Shown here piece after piece: positions 26,846-35,751 of a DNA stretch of 64,000 nt; position 1 is the first letter of the stretch; every line of letters begins with the position of its first letter. Source of the stretch: JAIDVZ01 sp964486285. GTDB taxonomy: Bacteria > Verrucomicrobiota > Verrucomicrobiia > Opitutales > JAIRKQ01. The notes under the pieces are model-generated. The model had not been told where the DNA came from, did no database searches, and saw only the letters and a list, made by a program, of their open reading frames with translations. Made by a program: the position numbers and the translations under genes. The stretch covers positions 120,743 through 184,742 of the forward strand of contig CAZALH010000001.1 of assembly GCA_964486285.1 (NCBI GenBank), read 5' to 3'.

Positions 26846-28849
26846 ATGCAAATTTTCGTAAAGAAATTTTTAGCTATTAATGTGATTATCTATTTATTTG
26901 GAATAAATATTTCTTTAGCAGCGGTAAAACATGGTAAAAATAAAGTAAAAAATAATCAGTCGACATCAGAAATTTTACCGGAAAGCGAGAGTGATAAAGG
27001 GTTTTATTTTAAGGCTCGTACTTTTTTTATAAATGATGATTTAGTCCAAGCCAAAATGGCAATTGACCAACATTTATTACTCTTTCCAGAAGATTTACAG
27101 GCAAATAAATTAAAAAACATAATTGAATTACATATGAAGCAGTCTAATTGTTATTCTCGGCAAACGATGCGTGCAGATATGTTAACCGAGGTTAATAATG
27201 CGTGGGAGATGCCAATTGTACAAGATGATGCACGTATTGCCGATTCTAGAGTAGAGGAAGATAATAACATTCAAAATAAGTTATCAAAAATTATTTTTCC
27301 TAAGATACGGTTCATAAATATTCCGATTAGTACTGTTGTTGAAACGATTTCTGAAATGTCAGTACAATATGATACAACAACAGATGATGAAAATTTAAAA
27401 GGTATAAATATTGTATTAGTAGCATCTAATGTAGAAAATGAACCAAAAATTAATTTAAACTTAAGAAATGTCACACTTGAACGCCTATTATTTTACACTG
27501 CGCAAGCGTCAAATTATAGGTGTGATTATACACAAGATGCTGTAATTATTGGGGATCCGCAAGCGATGCAAGAACAACTTGAGATGCGCTTTTTTGCGGT
27601 TTCTCGTGCCACTATTATTAAATTAACAGGTTTACAAGGGCTTAACCATAAATCTACTGACAATCAAGTAGTTAATGAACACGATGAGGAACAAGCGATT
27701 AAAAGCTTTTTTATCCGCGCTGGAGTCGATTTTTCAATTCCCGGAAGCAACATGGCATTTGACGGTGTTCAATTAATTGTTACAAACAACTTGAAGAATT
27801 TACACCGTATTGAACGTATTCTACAAAAATATTCAGAAACGAAGCAAGTAGAAATTGAAGCCAAATTTCTAGAAGTTACGCAAGGTACACTTGATGAGCT
27901 TGCTTTTAGGTGGAATGTACTGAATCGGTTTAATAATGACCGTGGTGGTATTTCAACTGGAAGTGGCACGACAGATAATCTGCGAACAATGGGGCAGGCA
28001 TTTGCTCCTTCTGTTTCTTCTAGCGGAGATGGTAAAATTGTTATCGACACTAAAGAAATTAATTTGAGAAATCAGCCACCTCAATTATCAGGACAGATTA
28101 ATCTTGGAACTTCTAGTGTGCCATTTGGTAGCTTTTTAGGAGTTGTTGATCGTGCTCAAGTCAGCATGATGATGCGTGCATTGGAGCAAAATAGTGGGTC
28201 TGATTTAATGAGTGCACCAAAATTAACTGTTCTATCGGGGAAAACTGCAAATATTGTAGTTGCTCAAGAATTGCGGTATCCTCAAAATTATGGTGAAACA
28301 CACTCTGAAGTTGGTAATGGATCAACGTTAGGACTTACGAACTCTTCTTCTGCAGGTGTTACAATTACAGCTGGTACACCGAAGGATTTTACTACGCGTA
28401 ATATTGGAGTAGAGATGAAAGTTACCCCAATTGTGGAAGGAAATAATAACATAAGTTTACAATTAGAACCGAAAGTAACAGAATTTGAAGGATTTATGGA
28501 GTATGGTGGTATGAGTGTCGCAGTTACTGGCGGTGCTACAGTTTCTGTTCCATCGGGTTTTTATCAACCGATATTTTCTACGCGAGCTATACAAACGGAA
28601 GTTACTGTGCAGAATGGTTCCACTGTAATTATGGGTGGTTTAACTCGTGAAGAAGTTAAAGAAGTGCGCGATAAAGTACCGGTGTTAGGTAGTATTCCAT
28701 TACTTGGTAAACTTTTTAGATCTAAGAGTGAAACTTCTCAAAAACGTAATCTTTTAATTTTCGTTACTGCTCGTACAGTATCACCAAATGGTGCGCGATA
28801 TAAACCGGAAAAGAAAGAAAGTAATTTTAAAAAGATTTTACTGCAGTAA
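26846..28849 (+). CDS. Secretin, Amuc_1098-like type IV pilus/type II secretion outer-membrane channel
   Basis: Forms the outer-membrane ring for pilus or protein export. Seen: 667 residues with a signal peptide (about 1-25), a TPR-like N-terminal part, N-domains about 150-350 (FINIPISTVVETISEMS, VQLIVTNNLKNLHRIERIL) and a secretin domain about 420-650. The secretin domain contains QVSMMMRALEQNSGSDLMSA, VTVQNGSTVIMGGLTREE and VPVLGSIPLLGKLFR, the family signature. Overall layout resembles the Akkermansia Amuc_1098 secretin. It stands alone here; its usual neighbours are absent, though an Amuc_1099-like gene is at 54568. Confidence 0.88.
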   Translation: MQIFVKKFLAINVIIYLFGINISLAAVKHGKNKVKNNQSTSEILPESESDKGFYFKARTFFINDDLVQAKMAIDQHLLLFPEDLQANKLKNIIELHMKQSNCYSRQTMRADMLTEVNNAWEMPIVQDDARIADSRVEEDNNIQNKLSKIIFPKIRFINIPISTVVETISEMSVQYDTTTDDENLKGINIVLVASNVENEPKINLNLRNVTLERLLFYTAQASNYRCDYTQDAVIIGDPQAMQEQLEMRFFAVSRATIIKLTGLQGLNHKSTDNQVVNEHDEEQAIKSFFIRAGVDFSIPGSNMAFDGVQLIVTNNLKNLHRIERILQKYSETKQVEIEAKFLEVTQGTLDELAFRWNVLNRFNNDRGGISTGSGTTDNLRTMGQAFAPSVSSSGDGKIVIDTKEINLRNQPPQLSGQINLGTSSVPFGSFLGVVDRAQVSMMMRALEQNSGSDLMSAPKLTVLSGKTANIVVAQELRYPQNYGETHSEVGNGSTLGLTNSSSAGVTITAGTPKDFTTRNIGVEMKVTPIVEGNNNISLQLEPKVTEFEGFMEYGGMSVAVTGGATVSVPSGFYQPIFSTRAIQTEVTVQNGSTVIMGGLTREEVKEVRDKVPVLGSIPLLGKLFRSKSETSQKRNLLIFVTARTVSPNGARYKPEKKESNFKKILLQ

Positions 28850-29105
28850 GAGTAATAGGATTGCGGTGTATGATATAACGAAATTATTAGAAGATTACTT
28901 CCATTGGTAGAATCAAGTATTAATTTGTAAAATTTTTTATAAAAATATATTTTATAATCTTTTCTGGTAATTTGAACTTTAATTTGACTAGTTTTTAGTT
29001 TAGCAGTTGATATTAAAACTTATTTGCATTAACCTTTTAATTTAGGTATTAAAATTTCTTGTTAAACTGCATGTTTTGACGTTTTTTATACTGAAAATAT
29101 ACAAT

Positions 29106-29741
29106 ATGATGGCAATGTTTTTAGTGTTTTTGAAAGCATGGTTGATTGGGTTTGCGATTGCGGCGCCGGTCGGGCCAATCGGAGTCTTATGTATACGAAA
29201 AACACTAGAACTTGGATTAATGGGGACGTTTGCAGTTGGGATTGGAGCAGCACTGGCTGATTCATTATATGGTTTGGTGGCTGCCACTGGATTAACTGCA
29301 TTATCTAGTTTTCTATTAAATCATGCTGGACATATAAAACTATTAGGTGGGATGTTACTACTTGGTATTGCGTACAAAGAGGAACATCATCCTGTGCCAT
29401 CTATTAATGAACTGCAAGCATTTGGGCATAAGGATTTTTATAAGATTTTATCAGAGGTTGTTTTGTTAACATTGACGAACCCACTTACGATTATTAGCTA
29501 TATCGGTGTATTTGCTAGCATTGGTAACGTTGGTAACTGTTCAATCTTTGGTATTTTGTCGGTAGTTTGTGGGATATTTTGTGGTGCTTTAACCTGGTGG
29601 ACAATTTTAGGGACGTTAATCACGATTGTTCGTGGAAAACTTCCTAAAAGTTTTTTAAAAAATGTACGTTATTTTTCTGCTGCGATAATAGCAAGTTTTG
29701 GGTTATGGGCAATTTACTCAGGTTGTAGTGTATTGTTTTAG
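29106..29741 (+). CDS. LysE/RhtB-family amino acid exporter
   Basis: Seen: 211 residues from the ATG at 29106; an upstream TTG is possible but unneeded. Six hydrophobic segments. The N-terminal signature is LIGFAIAAPVGPIGVLCIRK, then GAALADSLYGLVA and VLLTLTNPLTIISYIGVFASIG. Known: the family exports amino acids or related small molecules; the substrate is not predictable. Ends 4 bases inside the convergent gene at 29738. Confidence 0.85.
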   Translation: MMAMFLVFLKAWLIGFAIAAPVGPIGVLCIRKTLELGLMGTFAVGIGAALADSLYGLVAATGLTALSSFLLNHAGHIKLLGGMLLLGIAYKEEHHPVPSINELQAFGHKDFYKILSEVVLLTLTNPLTIISYIGVFASIGNVGNCSIFGILSVVCGIFCGALTWWTILGTLITIVRGKLPKSFLKNVRYFSAAIIASFGLWAIYSGCSVLF

Positions 29742-30136
29742 GACATTAGACCAAGCTTATTTAATATGCCGTTTAGAGCAGAAATTCCAATTAAGATTGC
29801 AGCTCCTGCCGCTACTATTGTTGCACAAGATATTATCGATCCAACTGTAGCGGTTATCAAAGCAGCCAATGCTATTGTTCCTAGAATTACCTCATGAGGG
29901 CGATAGATTCCTGAGAAATAATTTCGAAGTTTAGTCAATAATGATGGCTGTAAAGACGTTGATACTTTTCTATCCGCTAATGTTTGCCTCACTGCTTCAT
30001 CTACATTATTTGAATGTAATTCATATTGATTATTTGAATTAGTAACATCGGTTTGTGAAGTTGTTTCGTCCAAATTTTCCAGTTCCATTTCTTCAGGGGC
30101 TTTATTTGAAGAAAATAGATTTCTAAACCAGTCCAT
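29738..30136 (-). CDS. Unknown protein with C-terminal bilobed hydrophobic domain (Inc-like topology)
   Basis: Not recognised by family. Seen: 132 residues. Residues 1-80 are polar and rich in Asn, Gln, Glu and Thr. Residues about 81-128 hold two hydrophobic helices with almost no loop (VILGTIALAALITATVG, ATIVAAGAAILIGIS). No signal peptide. Known: chlamydial Inc proteins share exactly this two-lobed hydrophobic layout and are type III secreted into the inclusion membrane. Inference: a candidate membrane-inserted effector. The sequence gives topology only, and a small two-helix inner-membrane protein is equally possible. Its stop overlaps the LysE stop by 4 bases. Confidence 0.5.
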   Translation of the reverse strand: MDWFRNLFSSNKAPEEMELENLDETTSQTDVTNSNNQYELHSNNVDEAVRQTLADRKVSTSLQPSLLTKLRNYFSGIYRPHEVILGTIALAALITATVGSIISCATIVAAGAAILIGISALNGILNKLGLMS

Positions 30137-30228
30137 ATATCATAGCATGATATGTTTAATATTTTTTTTTACAATTAAAAATTTTAAGTTTAGGCGGGAA
30201 TTTTTTTGTTTTGTGAAAATTTTTTGTA

Positions 30229-30681
30229 ATGTTATATAAAAATAATTGTTTTATGCACCACATTCGAAAATTATCATCAGGGAATGTTATTGTTATGACA
30301 TTATCTGGAAAATTGACGCATTCCGATTACTCGGAAATTGTCCCATTTCTAGCAAAATTTATAAAAAAATATAAAAAAATACGTCTGTTAATCGAACTTG
30401 ATAATTTTGAAGGATGGGCGGCAAATGCAACTTTAGATGACATTGTTTTTATTTTTCGTTATGGATTTCACATCGAAAAAATTGCGTTTCTGGTACAGGC
30501 TAAACAAGATCAATTAGTAGTATTATTAGATCGGCCATTTGGGCGGGCTCTTGGAGAAAATGTAAAATATTTTCACTATTCGTTTCGCGAAGAAGCATGG
30601 GAATGGATATCTAATGGTGCTATCGCTGTAGTCGATAAAACTTTCCCAACGGAAGATAAAATTGCTGATGACAAGAAATGA
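30229..30681 (+). CDS. SpoIIAA-like (STAS-related) domain protein
   Basis: Seen: 150 residues. SGNVIVMTLSGKLTHSDYSE, KIRLLIELDNFEGWAANAT, EKIAFLVQ and the C-terminal EEAWEWI match the SpoIIAA-like fold (a STAS relative found as a single-domain protein in many bacteria). The family has no settled biochemical role; a lipid-binding or regulatory role has been suggested for the fold. The end overlaps folC by 14 bases, so the two are co-transcribed. Confidence 0.72.
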   Translation: MLYKNNCFMHHIRKLSSGNVIVMTLSGKLTHSDYSEIVPFLAKFIKKYKKIRLLIELDNFEGWAANATLDDIVFIFRYGFHIEKIAFLVQAKQDQLVVLLDRPFGRALGENVKYFHYSFREEAWEWISNGAIAVVDKTFPTEDKIADDKK

Positions 30682-31939
30682 ATTTAACTGTATAATTTAT
30701 CATTTATACAGCTTACGTGGTAAGCGTAATAGTTGTACATTTTTACAATTTAAAAGTTTTTCAGAAAAAATTATCAATATTAATGGTAATATAAAAATTA
30801 TTCATGTAGCTGGTACGAATGGCAAAGGTTCAGTGTGCGCAATGTTAGAATCAGTTTATCGTGCAAATGGATATCGTGTTGGTTTATTTACTTCTCCACA
30901 TTTGATCGATATTCGTGAACGTATTCAAATTAATAGGTCATGTATTTCTATTGAAGACTTTTGTAGATTATATTCCGAGATTACTAGAACATCTTCTTCT
31001 TATGGAATTCAATTGTCATTTTTTCAATATCTTACGCTTATTGCGTTAAAATATTTCCAAGAAAAGCAAGTAGATATTATTATTTTAGAATGTGGTATTG
31101 GTGGAAGGCTTGATAGCACCAATATTGTTGATGCCGATGCTTGTATTATCACGAGTATTGCTCGTGACCATGAAGAAATTTTGGGAGATTCTCTTGAAAA
31201 AATTGCTCGCGAAAAAGTCGGGATTATTAAAAAAAATGGCAATTTATTTATACATAATACATTGCCGGTGGAGGTGCGTAGAGTCATTGTTCAGTATTGT
31301 AAACAGCAACAAGCAACGGTTTATTATGTTAATACTAATAACGCGATAACTACCAACTTACTGGGAGATTTTCAGAAAAGAAATTGTGCATTAGTTGTTG
31401 CTGTAGTTTATACTTTATCATTTATATTGCCAGTTTCCGATAAGAATATTCACTTTGGATTAAAGCATGTCATTTGGCCAGCACGTAACCAGCATATAAT
31501 ATTACGAAATGGCAATGATGTTATTTTTGATGGTGGACATAATACAGCGGCTGCGGATGCACAAGAACAGTATGTTTGTCGTATTTTTAATGATGTTCAA
31601 AGTTGTTTGCTTTTTAGTTCTACGAAACAAAAACATGGAGAAGATATGCTAAAAATATATATGCCATACTTTTCTGAAATTTTATTAGTAAATATTTCTG
31701 ATCAATATAAAAAGCAACCCGATGCCTTTTTTAAGTGTTTGGAAAAAAAATATCAACCGAAGTGTAGCTTTGTATCAATTAGTGATGCAGTTGCTGCTTT
31801 ATGCTCATGTACAAAGAAAAAATTTTTTATAACTGGTTCGTTATACTTCGTTGGTGAGCTTGTCCAGGCATTAATCGCAGCTAACCAATTAGATAAAAAA
31901 TGCTTTAGTTATTCCAGAAACGATTACTTGAGCACCTAA
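30668..31939 (+). CDS. folC: Folylpolyglutamate synthase/dihydrofolate synthase
   Basis: Adds glutamate to folates (and to dihydropteroate if bifunctional). Seen: 423 residues from the ATG at 30668 (MTRNEFNCIIYHLYSL). The P-loop is VAGTNGKGSVCAML, with TSPHLIDIRERI, ILECGIGGRLDSTNIVD, SIARDHEEILGD and FDGGHNTAAADA, all Mur-ligase/FolC signatures. It overlaps the upstream SpoIIAA-like gene by 14 bases. Its last 51 bases overlap the convergent MarC gene. Confidence 0.92.
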   Translation: MTRNEFNCIIYHLYSLRGKRNSCTFLQFKSFSEKIININGNIKIIHVAGTNGKGSVCAMLESVYRANGYRVGLFTSPHLIDIRERIQINRSCISIEDFCRLYSEITRTSSSYGIQLSFFQYLTLIALKYFQEKQVDIIILECGIGGRLDSTNIVDADACIITSIARDHEEILGDSLEKIAREKVGIIKKNGNLFIHNTLPVEVRRVIVQYCKQQQATVYYVNTNNAITTNLLGDFQKRNCALVVAVVYTLSFILPVSDKNIHFGLKHVIWPARNQHIILRNGNDVIFDGGHNTAAADAQEQYVCRIFNDVQSCLLFSSTKQKHGEDMLKIYMPYFSEILLVNISDQYKKQPDAFFKCLEKKYQPKCSFVSISDAVAALCSCTKKKFFITGSLYFVGELVQALIAANQLDKKCFSYSRNDYLST

Positions 31940-32503
31940 ACATAGTACCATTAATCCTGTCAACCGTTCTCCCAGTCTTAGCATCATGGGGGACATCTTA
32001 TTGGATGCTTTGGCTGCCCCGACGAAACAGATAAATGTAGCTGCCATGGCTATAAATATTCCAGTGCATAATAATACTAACATTGTCGTATCATGTATTT
32101 CCGATCGTAGTAAAAATATAAATGATATTGTTCCTGGGCCAGCGAGTAATGGCATAGCTAGCGGTGTAATCGCGATATTTCCACCACTTGGTTTAACTTC
32201 ATCAGTATTACCTTGTGTTGGTTTGCAGATTAAAAGGTCCAATCCAATAAGTGCTAAATATATACCACCTGCAATTTGAAATGAATAATCAGTTATGCGA
32301 AATAATTTGAACAATAATGGCCCTATGATGGCCGCTACTATGAGTATAGCACATGCTAACGCTGATGAATTAATTGCAATTTTTACACGTTCTGGGATTG
32401 TCATGTGCGCAGTTAGTCCAATTAACACTGCGATTGCTGCTACTGGAGTTAGCACAAAGAACAGCCGTATTGGTACAGATATTAGCATGTCGCAAGCATT
32501 CAT
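31889..32503 (-). CDS. MarC-family integral membrane protein (first of two copies)
   Basis: Seen: 204 residues, six hydrophobic segments. Family motifs FFVLTPVAAIAVLIGLT, GGIYLALIGLDLL, ITPLAMPLLAGPGTISFIFL and RLGERLTGLMVLCLGAQVI are all present. Known: MarC was once linked to antibiotic resistance but its activity is unknown. Its 3' 51 bases overlap the 3' end of folC on the other strand, an unusually deep convergent overlap. A paralogue lies at 39066. Confidence 0.85.
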   Translation of the reverse strand: MNACDMLISVPIRLFFVLTPVAAIAVLIGLTAHMTIPERVKIAINSSALACAILIVAAIIGPLLFKLFRITDYSFQIAGGIYLALIGLDLLICKPTQGNTDEVKPSGGNIAITPLAMPLLAGPGTISFIFLLRSEIHDTTMLVLLCTGIFIAMAATFICFVGAAKASNKMSPMMLRLGERLTGLMVLCLGAQVIVSGITKAFFI

Positions 32504-32618
32504 TCAGTATGCAATAAATGTTATAAAATTTGTTGGTCAATTGTAAAATTTTTGATTTTTTGTGTTTTTAAAATGTTTCTATTTTTGTAGAAAATTACAT
32601 GGACTGGTGTAATATACA

Positions 32619-32646
32619 TTGACGAGTTTTATATATCGCGTATTTT
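32619..32646 (+). promoter_or_regulatory. Sigma-70-type promoter of tRNA-Arg
   Basis: TTGACG (32619-32624) and TATTTT (32641-32646) are separated by 16 bases and end 13 bases before the mature tRNA 5' end. Confidence 0.5.
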
Positions 32647-32659
32647 AAACTTTATTATT

Positions 32660-32734
32660 GTTTTTGTCGTTCAATGGATAGGACACCAGTCTCCGGAACT
32701 GGCAATCTGGGTTCGAGTCCCAGCAGAAACGCCA
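32660..32734 (+). tRNA. tRNA-Arg, anticodon CCG, CCA encoded
   Basis: Seen: a complete cloverleaf of 75 nt. The acceptor GTTTTTG (32660-32666) pairs with CAGAAAC (32724-32730), with discriminator G and encoded CCA (32732-32734). The D stem is GTTC/GGAC, the anticodon stem CCAGT/ACTGG with loop CTCCGGA, and the T stem CTGGG/CCCAG with loop TTCGAGT. The anticodon CCG reads the arginine codon CGG, a rare codon in so AT-rich a genome. Confidence 0.95.
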
Positions 32735-32760
32735 CTTATCTTTTTTTATTGATCATCTTA

Positions 32761-34362
32761 TTATTCCACGTAATATGCGACTAGAGCGCTTAGTGGTATA
32801 TTCTTTTCTTGCCCTGGATTGACCATTATTGTCAGATCTCCAATATTTAATTCCCAAGTAGCACCGTCTGTTGTTGCATGCTCTTTTTTATAGTTTTCAA
32901 ATTCGTTTTCCAATTTTGCTGTTGTTTCTGTGTTGTTTTCTTTTGATGTTTGTTCTTTATATCGACCATATAACTCTTGTAGGTCGTCGTTCAAAAGTTG
33001 AAGCGATGGACATTCTTCACCTTTTCTATGCTCTTTATAATATTGTTTATATGCATCGACTAATTTTTGTTTGTTATGGGCTGTAGTAATTGCCAATTTT
33101 ACTGCATGGTCTAATGTGTCTTTTCCATATTGTTCAGCGAAGGAATGCATCAAAGACGCATTGGGATTGCCATCATTTACTGATTTGAAATATCCCTGGA
33201 GTGCAGTCGCAAGTCCATCTTGTAAGCCAACAAAGACTCTGCCACCGCTCTGCATAATATTATTGCCTCCCATATTTCTCTCCAGTGTTACAATTTTATT
33301 CTCGCGGGATCTAATTATCTGGTCTATTTTATTAGGCAATGTAGAGAAAAATGCATTTGGATCTAGTATATTATTAATTATGTCATCTAGTTTATTATTA
33401 ATCCATATTTCTATGTCTTTTATTTCCACATTACTATTTTCTATTTCTTGCCTCAAATTATTACATTGAACATCAATCTGTGACTGCAAATTTTCATCAT
33501 TTGCAAGCTTTGTAAGTTCTTCTTGTATTGTATCAATGGCTCGATGAAGCCGCTGTTTATTATTTGTTTTCTGAAACTCATCAGAAGCAAATAATTTTAC
33601 TAATATATTCCAAATTTTTTGAAAAATATTTTCTTTATATGGATTTAATTTTTGCATGCATTCGTCTATGCATTTTGAGTATTGTTTTAATGTCTTTAGT
33701 GCTATTATTTTTGCTTGATCTGGTGTTTGGCAATCTTGATATTCGTGACGAGGAATTTTAGATGTTGATTGCGCTTGTTTGCTCCATTTTTCTTGATTCC
33801 CTATTGTAAATCCGTGTATGTTTCCACATGCACATGCTATTCCCCCTTTTGACAGTATATATTGATCTTTTGAAGGGGAAAGTTGCTCGATTAAGTGCGT
33901 CTTATCTTGATACTCAAAGTCCCCCAATTCATCGATGTACTGTTTGGCGCAATTTGGATCAACAAATGTCGTGGTCAAGTTTCCGGCATTTACTTGATAT
34001 AATACTTGAGGGCCATTTGATGGGGTAGAAGATTCATCCTTTGAATGCGTTCCTGGAAGTTTTGGTGTCGATATTTTTTGTATGGTAAATGTTTTCCTAT
34101 TTTGTGAAGTCGATGGCATATATTCGTATTCTTCAATAATTTCATATGAGTAGTTTTGTGGGGCGTTATTCTCTGAATTGGTATCGGGTTTGACTACCTC
34201 CGTTTGTCGACCAACAAGGGAAATAGATTTAAATTCTGAAGGAATTTTGAATGTTATATTCAAATTATTTGCACTATCTTGCTGTGTTTTTACTGATGAT
34301 GCATTATCAAAATTTGTTGGTGTATTTTGTATCTGATAAGTTTGTACGTTTGACGTTGTCAT
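32761..34362 (-). CDS. Unknown Asn/Gln/Thr-rich protein, candidate type III secretion substrate
   Basis: Not recognised. Seen: 533 residues. No signal peptide or transmembrane segment. The N-terminal 125 residues are Ser/Thr/Asn/Gln-rich and probably disordered (MTTSNVQTYQIQNTPTNFDN), typical of type III signals. A Cys-containing patch sits near residue 175 (GGIACACGNIHG). Helical, partly coiled-coil stretches lie about 215-360 and 440-495, and the end is beta-rich (WELNIGDLTIMVNPG). An AAGGGA ribosome-binding site is present. It is the last gene of a minus-strand run that begins with a CesT-type chaperone (35752). Export is inferred from context and composition only. Confidence 0.5.
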   Translation of the reverse strand: MTTSNVQTYQIQNTPTNFDNASSVKTQQDSANNLNITFKIPSEFKSISLVGRQTEVVKPDTNSENNAPQNYSYEIIEEYEYMPSTSQNRKTFTIQKISTPKLPGTHSKDESSTPSNGPQVLYQVNAGNLTTTFVDPNCAKQYIDELGDFEYQDKTHLIEQLSPSKDQYILSKGGIACACGNIHGFTIGNQEKWSKQAQSTSKIPRHEYQDCQTPDQAKIIALKTLKQYSKCIDECMQKLNPYKENIFQKIWNILVKLFASDEFQKTNNKQRLHRAIDTIQEELTKLANDENLQSQIDVQCNNLRQEIENSNVEIKDIEIWINNKLDDIINNILDPNAFFSTLPNKIDQIIRSRENKIVTLERNMGGNNIMQSGGRVFVGLQDGLATALQGYFKSVNDGNPNASLMHSFAEQYGKDTLDHAVKLAITTAHNKQKLVDAYKQYYKEHRKGEECPSLQLLNDDLQELYGRYKEQTSKENNTETTAKLENEFENYKKEHATTDGATWELNIGDLTIMVNPGQEKNIPLSALVAYYVE

Positions 34363-34386
34363 ATTTTTCCCTTTTTTATAATGTTT

Positions 34387-34584
34387 TTATGCTAATAATC
34401 GTGGATCTAGAAAATTTTGAGAAGTCGGGTTATTTAAGGGAGGTTTTTTATTGCCGTCATTTGTTTTGTTTTGATTTAAAAAAACGTCTAAATTATCAAT
34501 TATTTTCCCATTTTGAATGGCGGTTTTACCACACACTGCTATGTCCTCTTTCGAGGAACTAGAACTGAGGTTTATATCACTCAT
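34387..34584 (-). CDS. Small Ser/Asn-rich protein, unknown
   Basis: Not recognised. Seen: 65 residues, polar, starting MSDINLSSSSSKEDIAV, with no hydrophobic segment. It lies between the PfpI gene (its ATG abuts that stop) and the 533-residue protein (24 bases downstream), in one minus-strand run. The serine-rich start resembles that of the 100-residue protein at 57140 (MSINNVSSSSSG). Coding status rests on position and that resemblance. Confidence 0.45.
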   Translation of the reverse strand: MSDINLSSSSSKEDIAVCGKTAIQNGKIIDNLDVFLNQNKTNDGNKKPPLNNPTSQNFLDPRLLA

Positions 34585-35154
34585 TTATTCTTGCAGTTTG
34601 TCACAAAATAACATCGAATTTGCTAGTTGATGCATAGTGCGTTCGTCAGTTAAATGTTTCAAAATTGTAAATCCGAAATGCAATGATGCACCTGGACCAG
34701 AGCCAGTAATGATGTTATCATCCACCACTATATGCTCGCTAGAAATTGCATCGGTAAGTTCATCATATGTGCATATGTGTGCGGTATACTTTTTATTCTT
34801 TAATATGCCAGCATCGTATAAAATTAACGGTGCAGCGCAAATCGCACATATTAGTTTATGTTTATTAAAGTGTGTTTGTAAAAATTCATTCAATTCGTCA
34901 CAATGGCGTAGTTTATAACATCCAGGACCACCTGGTAAGATGACGCAGTCATATATTTGAGATGAAATATTAGAAAAAATATCATCGGTAATGATTGAAA
35001 GATTATGCGCTCCAACAAGGGTGCGACTTTTGTAGCCAATAACAGATACTGAAATACCACCACGACGTAAGATGTCTAATATAGCACTCATTTCTATTTC
35101 TTCAAATCCATCGGATATAATAATTGCAGCTGACTGTTCCATAATATCAAACAA
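34585..35154 (-). CDS. DJ-1/PfpI family protein (ThiJ/YajL-like)
   Basis: Seen: 189 residues. The start could be the fifth codon (MEQSAAIII). The flavodoxin-like fold has the conserved Glu in SDGFEEIEMSAILDILRRGG, the nucleophile elbow ICAICAAPLIL with the reactive Cys, and ITGSGPGASLHFGFTIL near the end. Known: DJ-1-like proteins act on glyoxal-damaged molecules or as oxidative-stress chaperones. It lies within the chaperone/effector run, 2 bases from the preceding stop; a role with the neighbours is not evident. Confidence 0.88.
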   Translation of the reverse strand: MFDIMEQSAAIIISDGFEEIEMSAILDILRRGGISVSVIGYKSRTLVGAHNLSIITDDIFSNISSQIYDCVILPGGPGCYKLRHCDELNEFLQTHFNKHKLICAICAAPLILYDAGILKNKKYTAHICTYDELTDAISSEHIVVDDNIITGSGPGASLHFGFTILKHLTDERTMHQLANSMLFCDKLQE

Positions 35155-35156
35155 GA

Positions 35157-35750
35157 TTAGTTACTGCTATCCATAGAGGATATTGAAGTAATATTGTCTT
35201 TATTTTCATTTTTTTCAGCAGAAAAATCTATGTTGCCAGGGCCCTTTTTATCATTTTTATTTATATTTGCTAGCGTTCCAATTTGTTCATTTACTGGTGT
35301 TGATTCAGAAATTGATAACTGTGTTTTTTTATGAACATTTTTTAACTTTTTATTATTTTCTTTACTCTTTCTAGAAATCTCGTCCATCTTTTCTGTAGCT
35401 TCTTCAGCACGCGTCTTAGTTTTTTTGTCCAATCCATCAACCAGTCCATCTCCGTCAGCATCCTGCTTCATAGAAATGTCAGTGGTGTCTTGATTACGTT
35501 GATCCACAGCAGCGGAATCGCGCTTTAAATCAGTGTTGTTGATTGTTTCTAATCTTCCACTAATTGGTTCAGTTGCAGTTTCTATTGATTGAGACTTGCT
35601 GGTATCGCCGATTTCTTGCACAGGAGAACATGTCGGTTTATCACTTGCGTTAACTAATCCAGCAGGTGTATTATTTTGGATAGCTTGTATATAAGCCTCC
35701 ATTACTTCATTAGATTTTCCCTCTTTATTGTCTTGTATTGCGTCTACCAT
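35157..35750 (-). CDS. Unknown polar protein next to a type III chaperone, probable chaperone client
   Basis: Not recognised. Seen: 197 residues, highly polar, Asn/Lys/Asp/Ser-rich, without membrane segment. It has an acidic DADGDGLVDGLDKK stretch (about 96-109) that resembles a calcium-binding loop, and a Lys-rich helical stretch (about 118-145). An AAGGG ribosome-binding site precedes it. It starts 1 base after the chaperone stop (35752). Known: class I type III chaperones are commonly encoded beside their client. Inference: this is the first client candidate. Confidence 0.55.
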   Translation of the reverse strand: MVDAIQDNKEGKSNEVMEAYIQAIQNNTPAGLVNASDKPTCSPVQEIGDTSKSQSIETATEPISGRLETINNTDLKRDSAAVDQRNQDTTDISMKQDADGDGLVDGLDKKTKTRAEEATEKMDEISRKSKENNKKLKNVHKKTQLSISESTPVNEQIGTLANINKNDKKGPGNIDFSAEKNENKDNITSISSMDSSN

Positions 35751-35751
35751 T

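Noticed and set aside
32734..32760. tRNA-Arg used as integration site for the accessory block
   Set aside because: The accessory genes start just after the tRNA, but I find no integrase next to it and no repeat of the tRNA 3' end further right in the window by eye.
33071..33469. 132-codon plus-strand frame opposite the 533-residue protein
   Set aside because: No ribosome-binding site; the minus-strand frame spans 1.6 kb with an AAGGGA site and fits the run of minus-strand genes.
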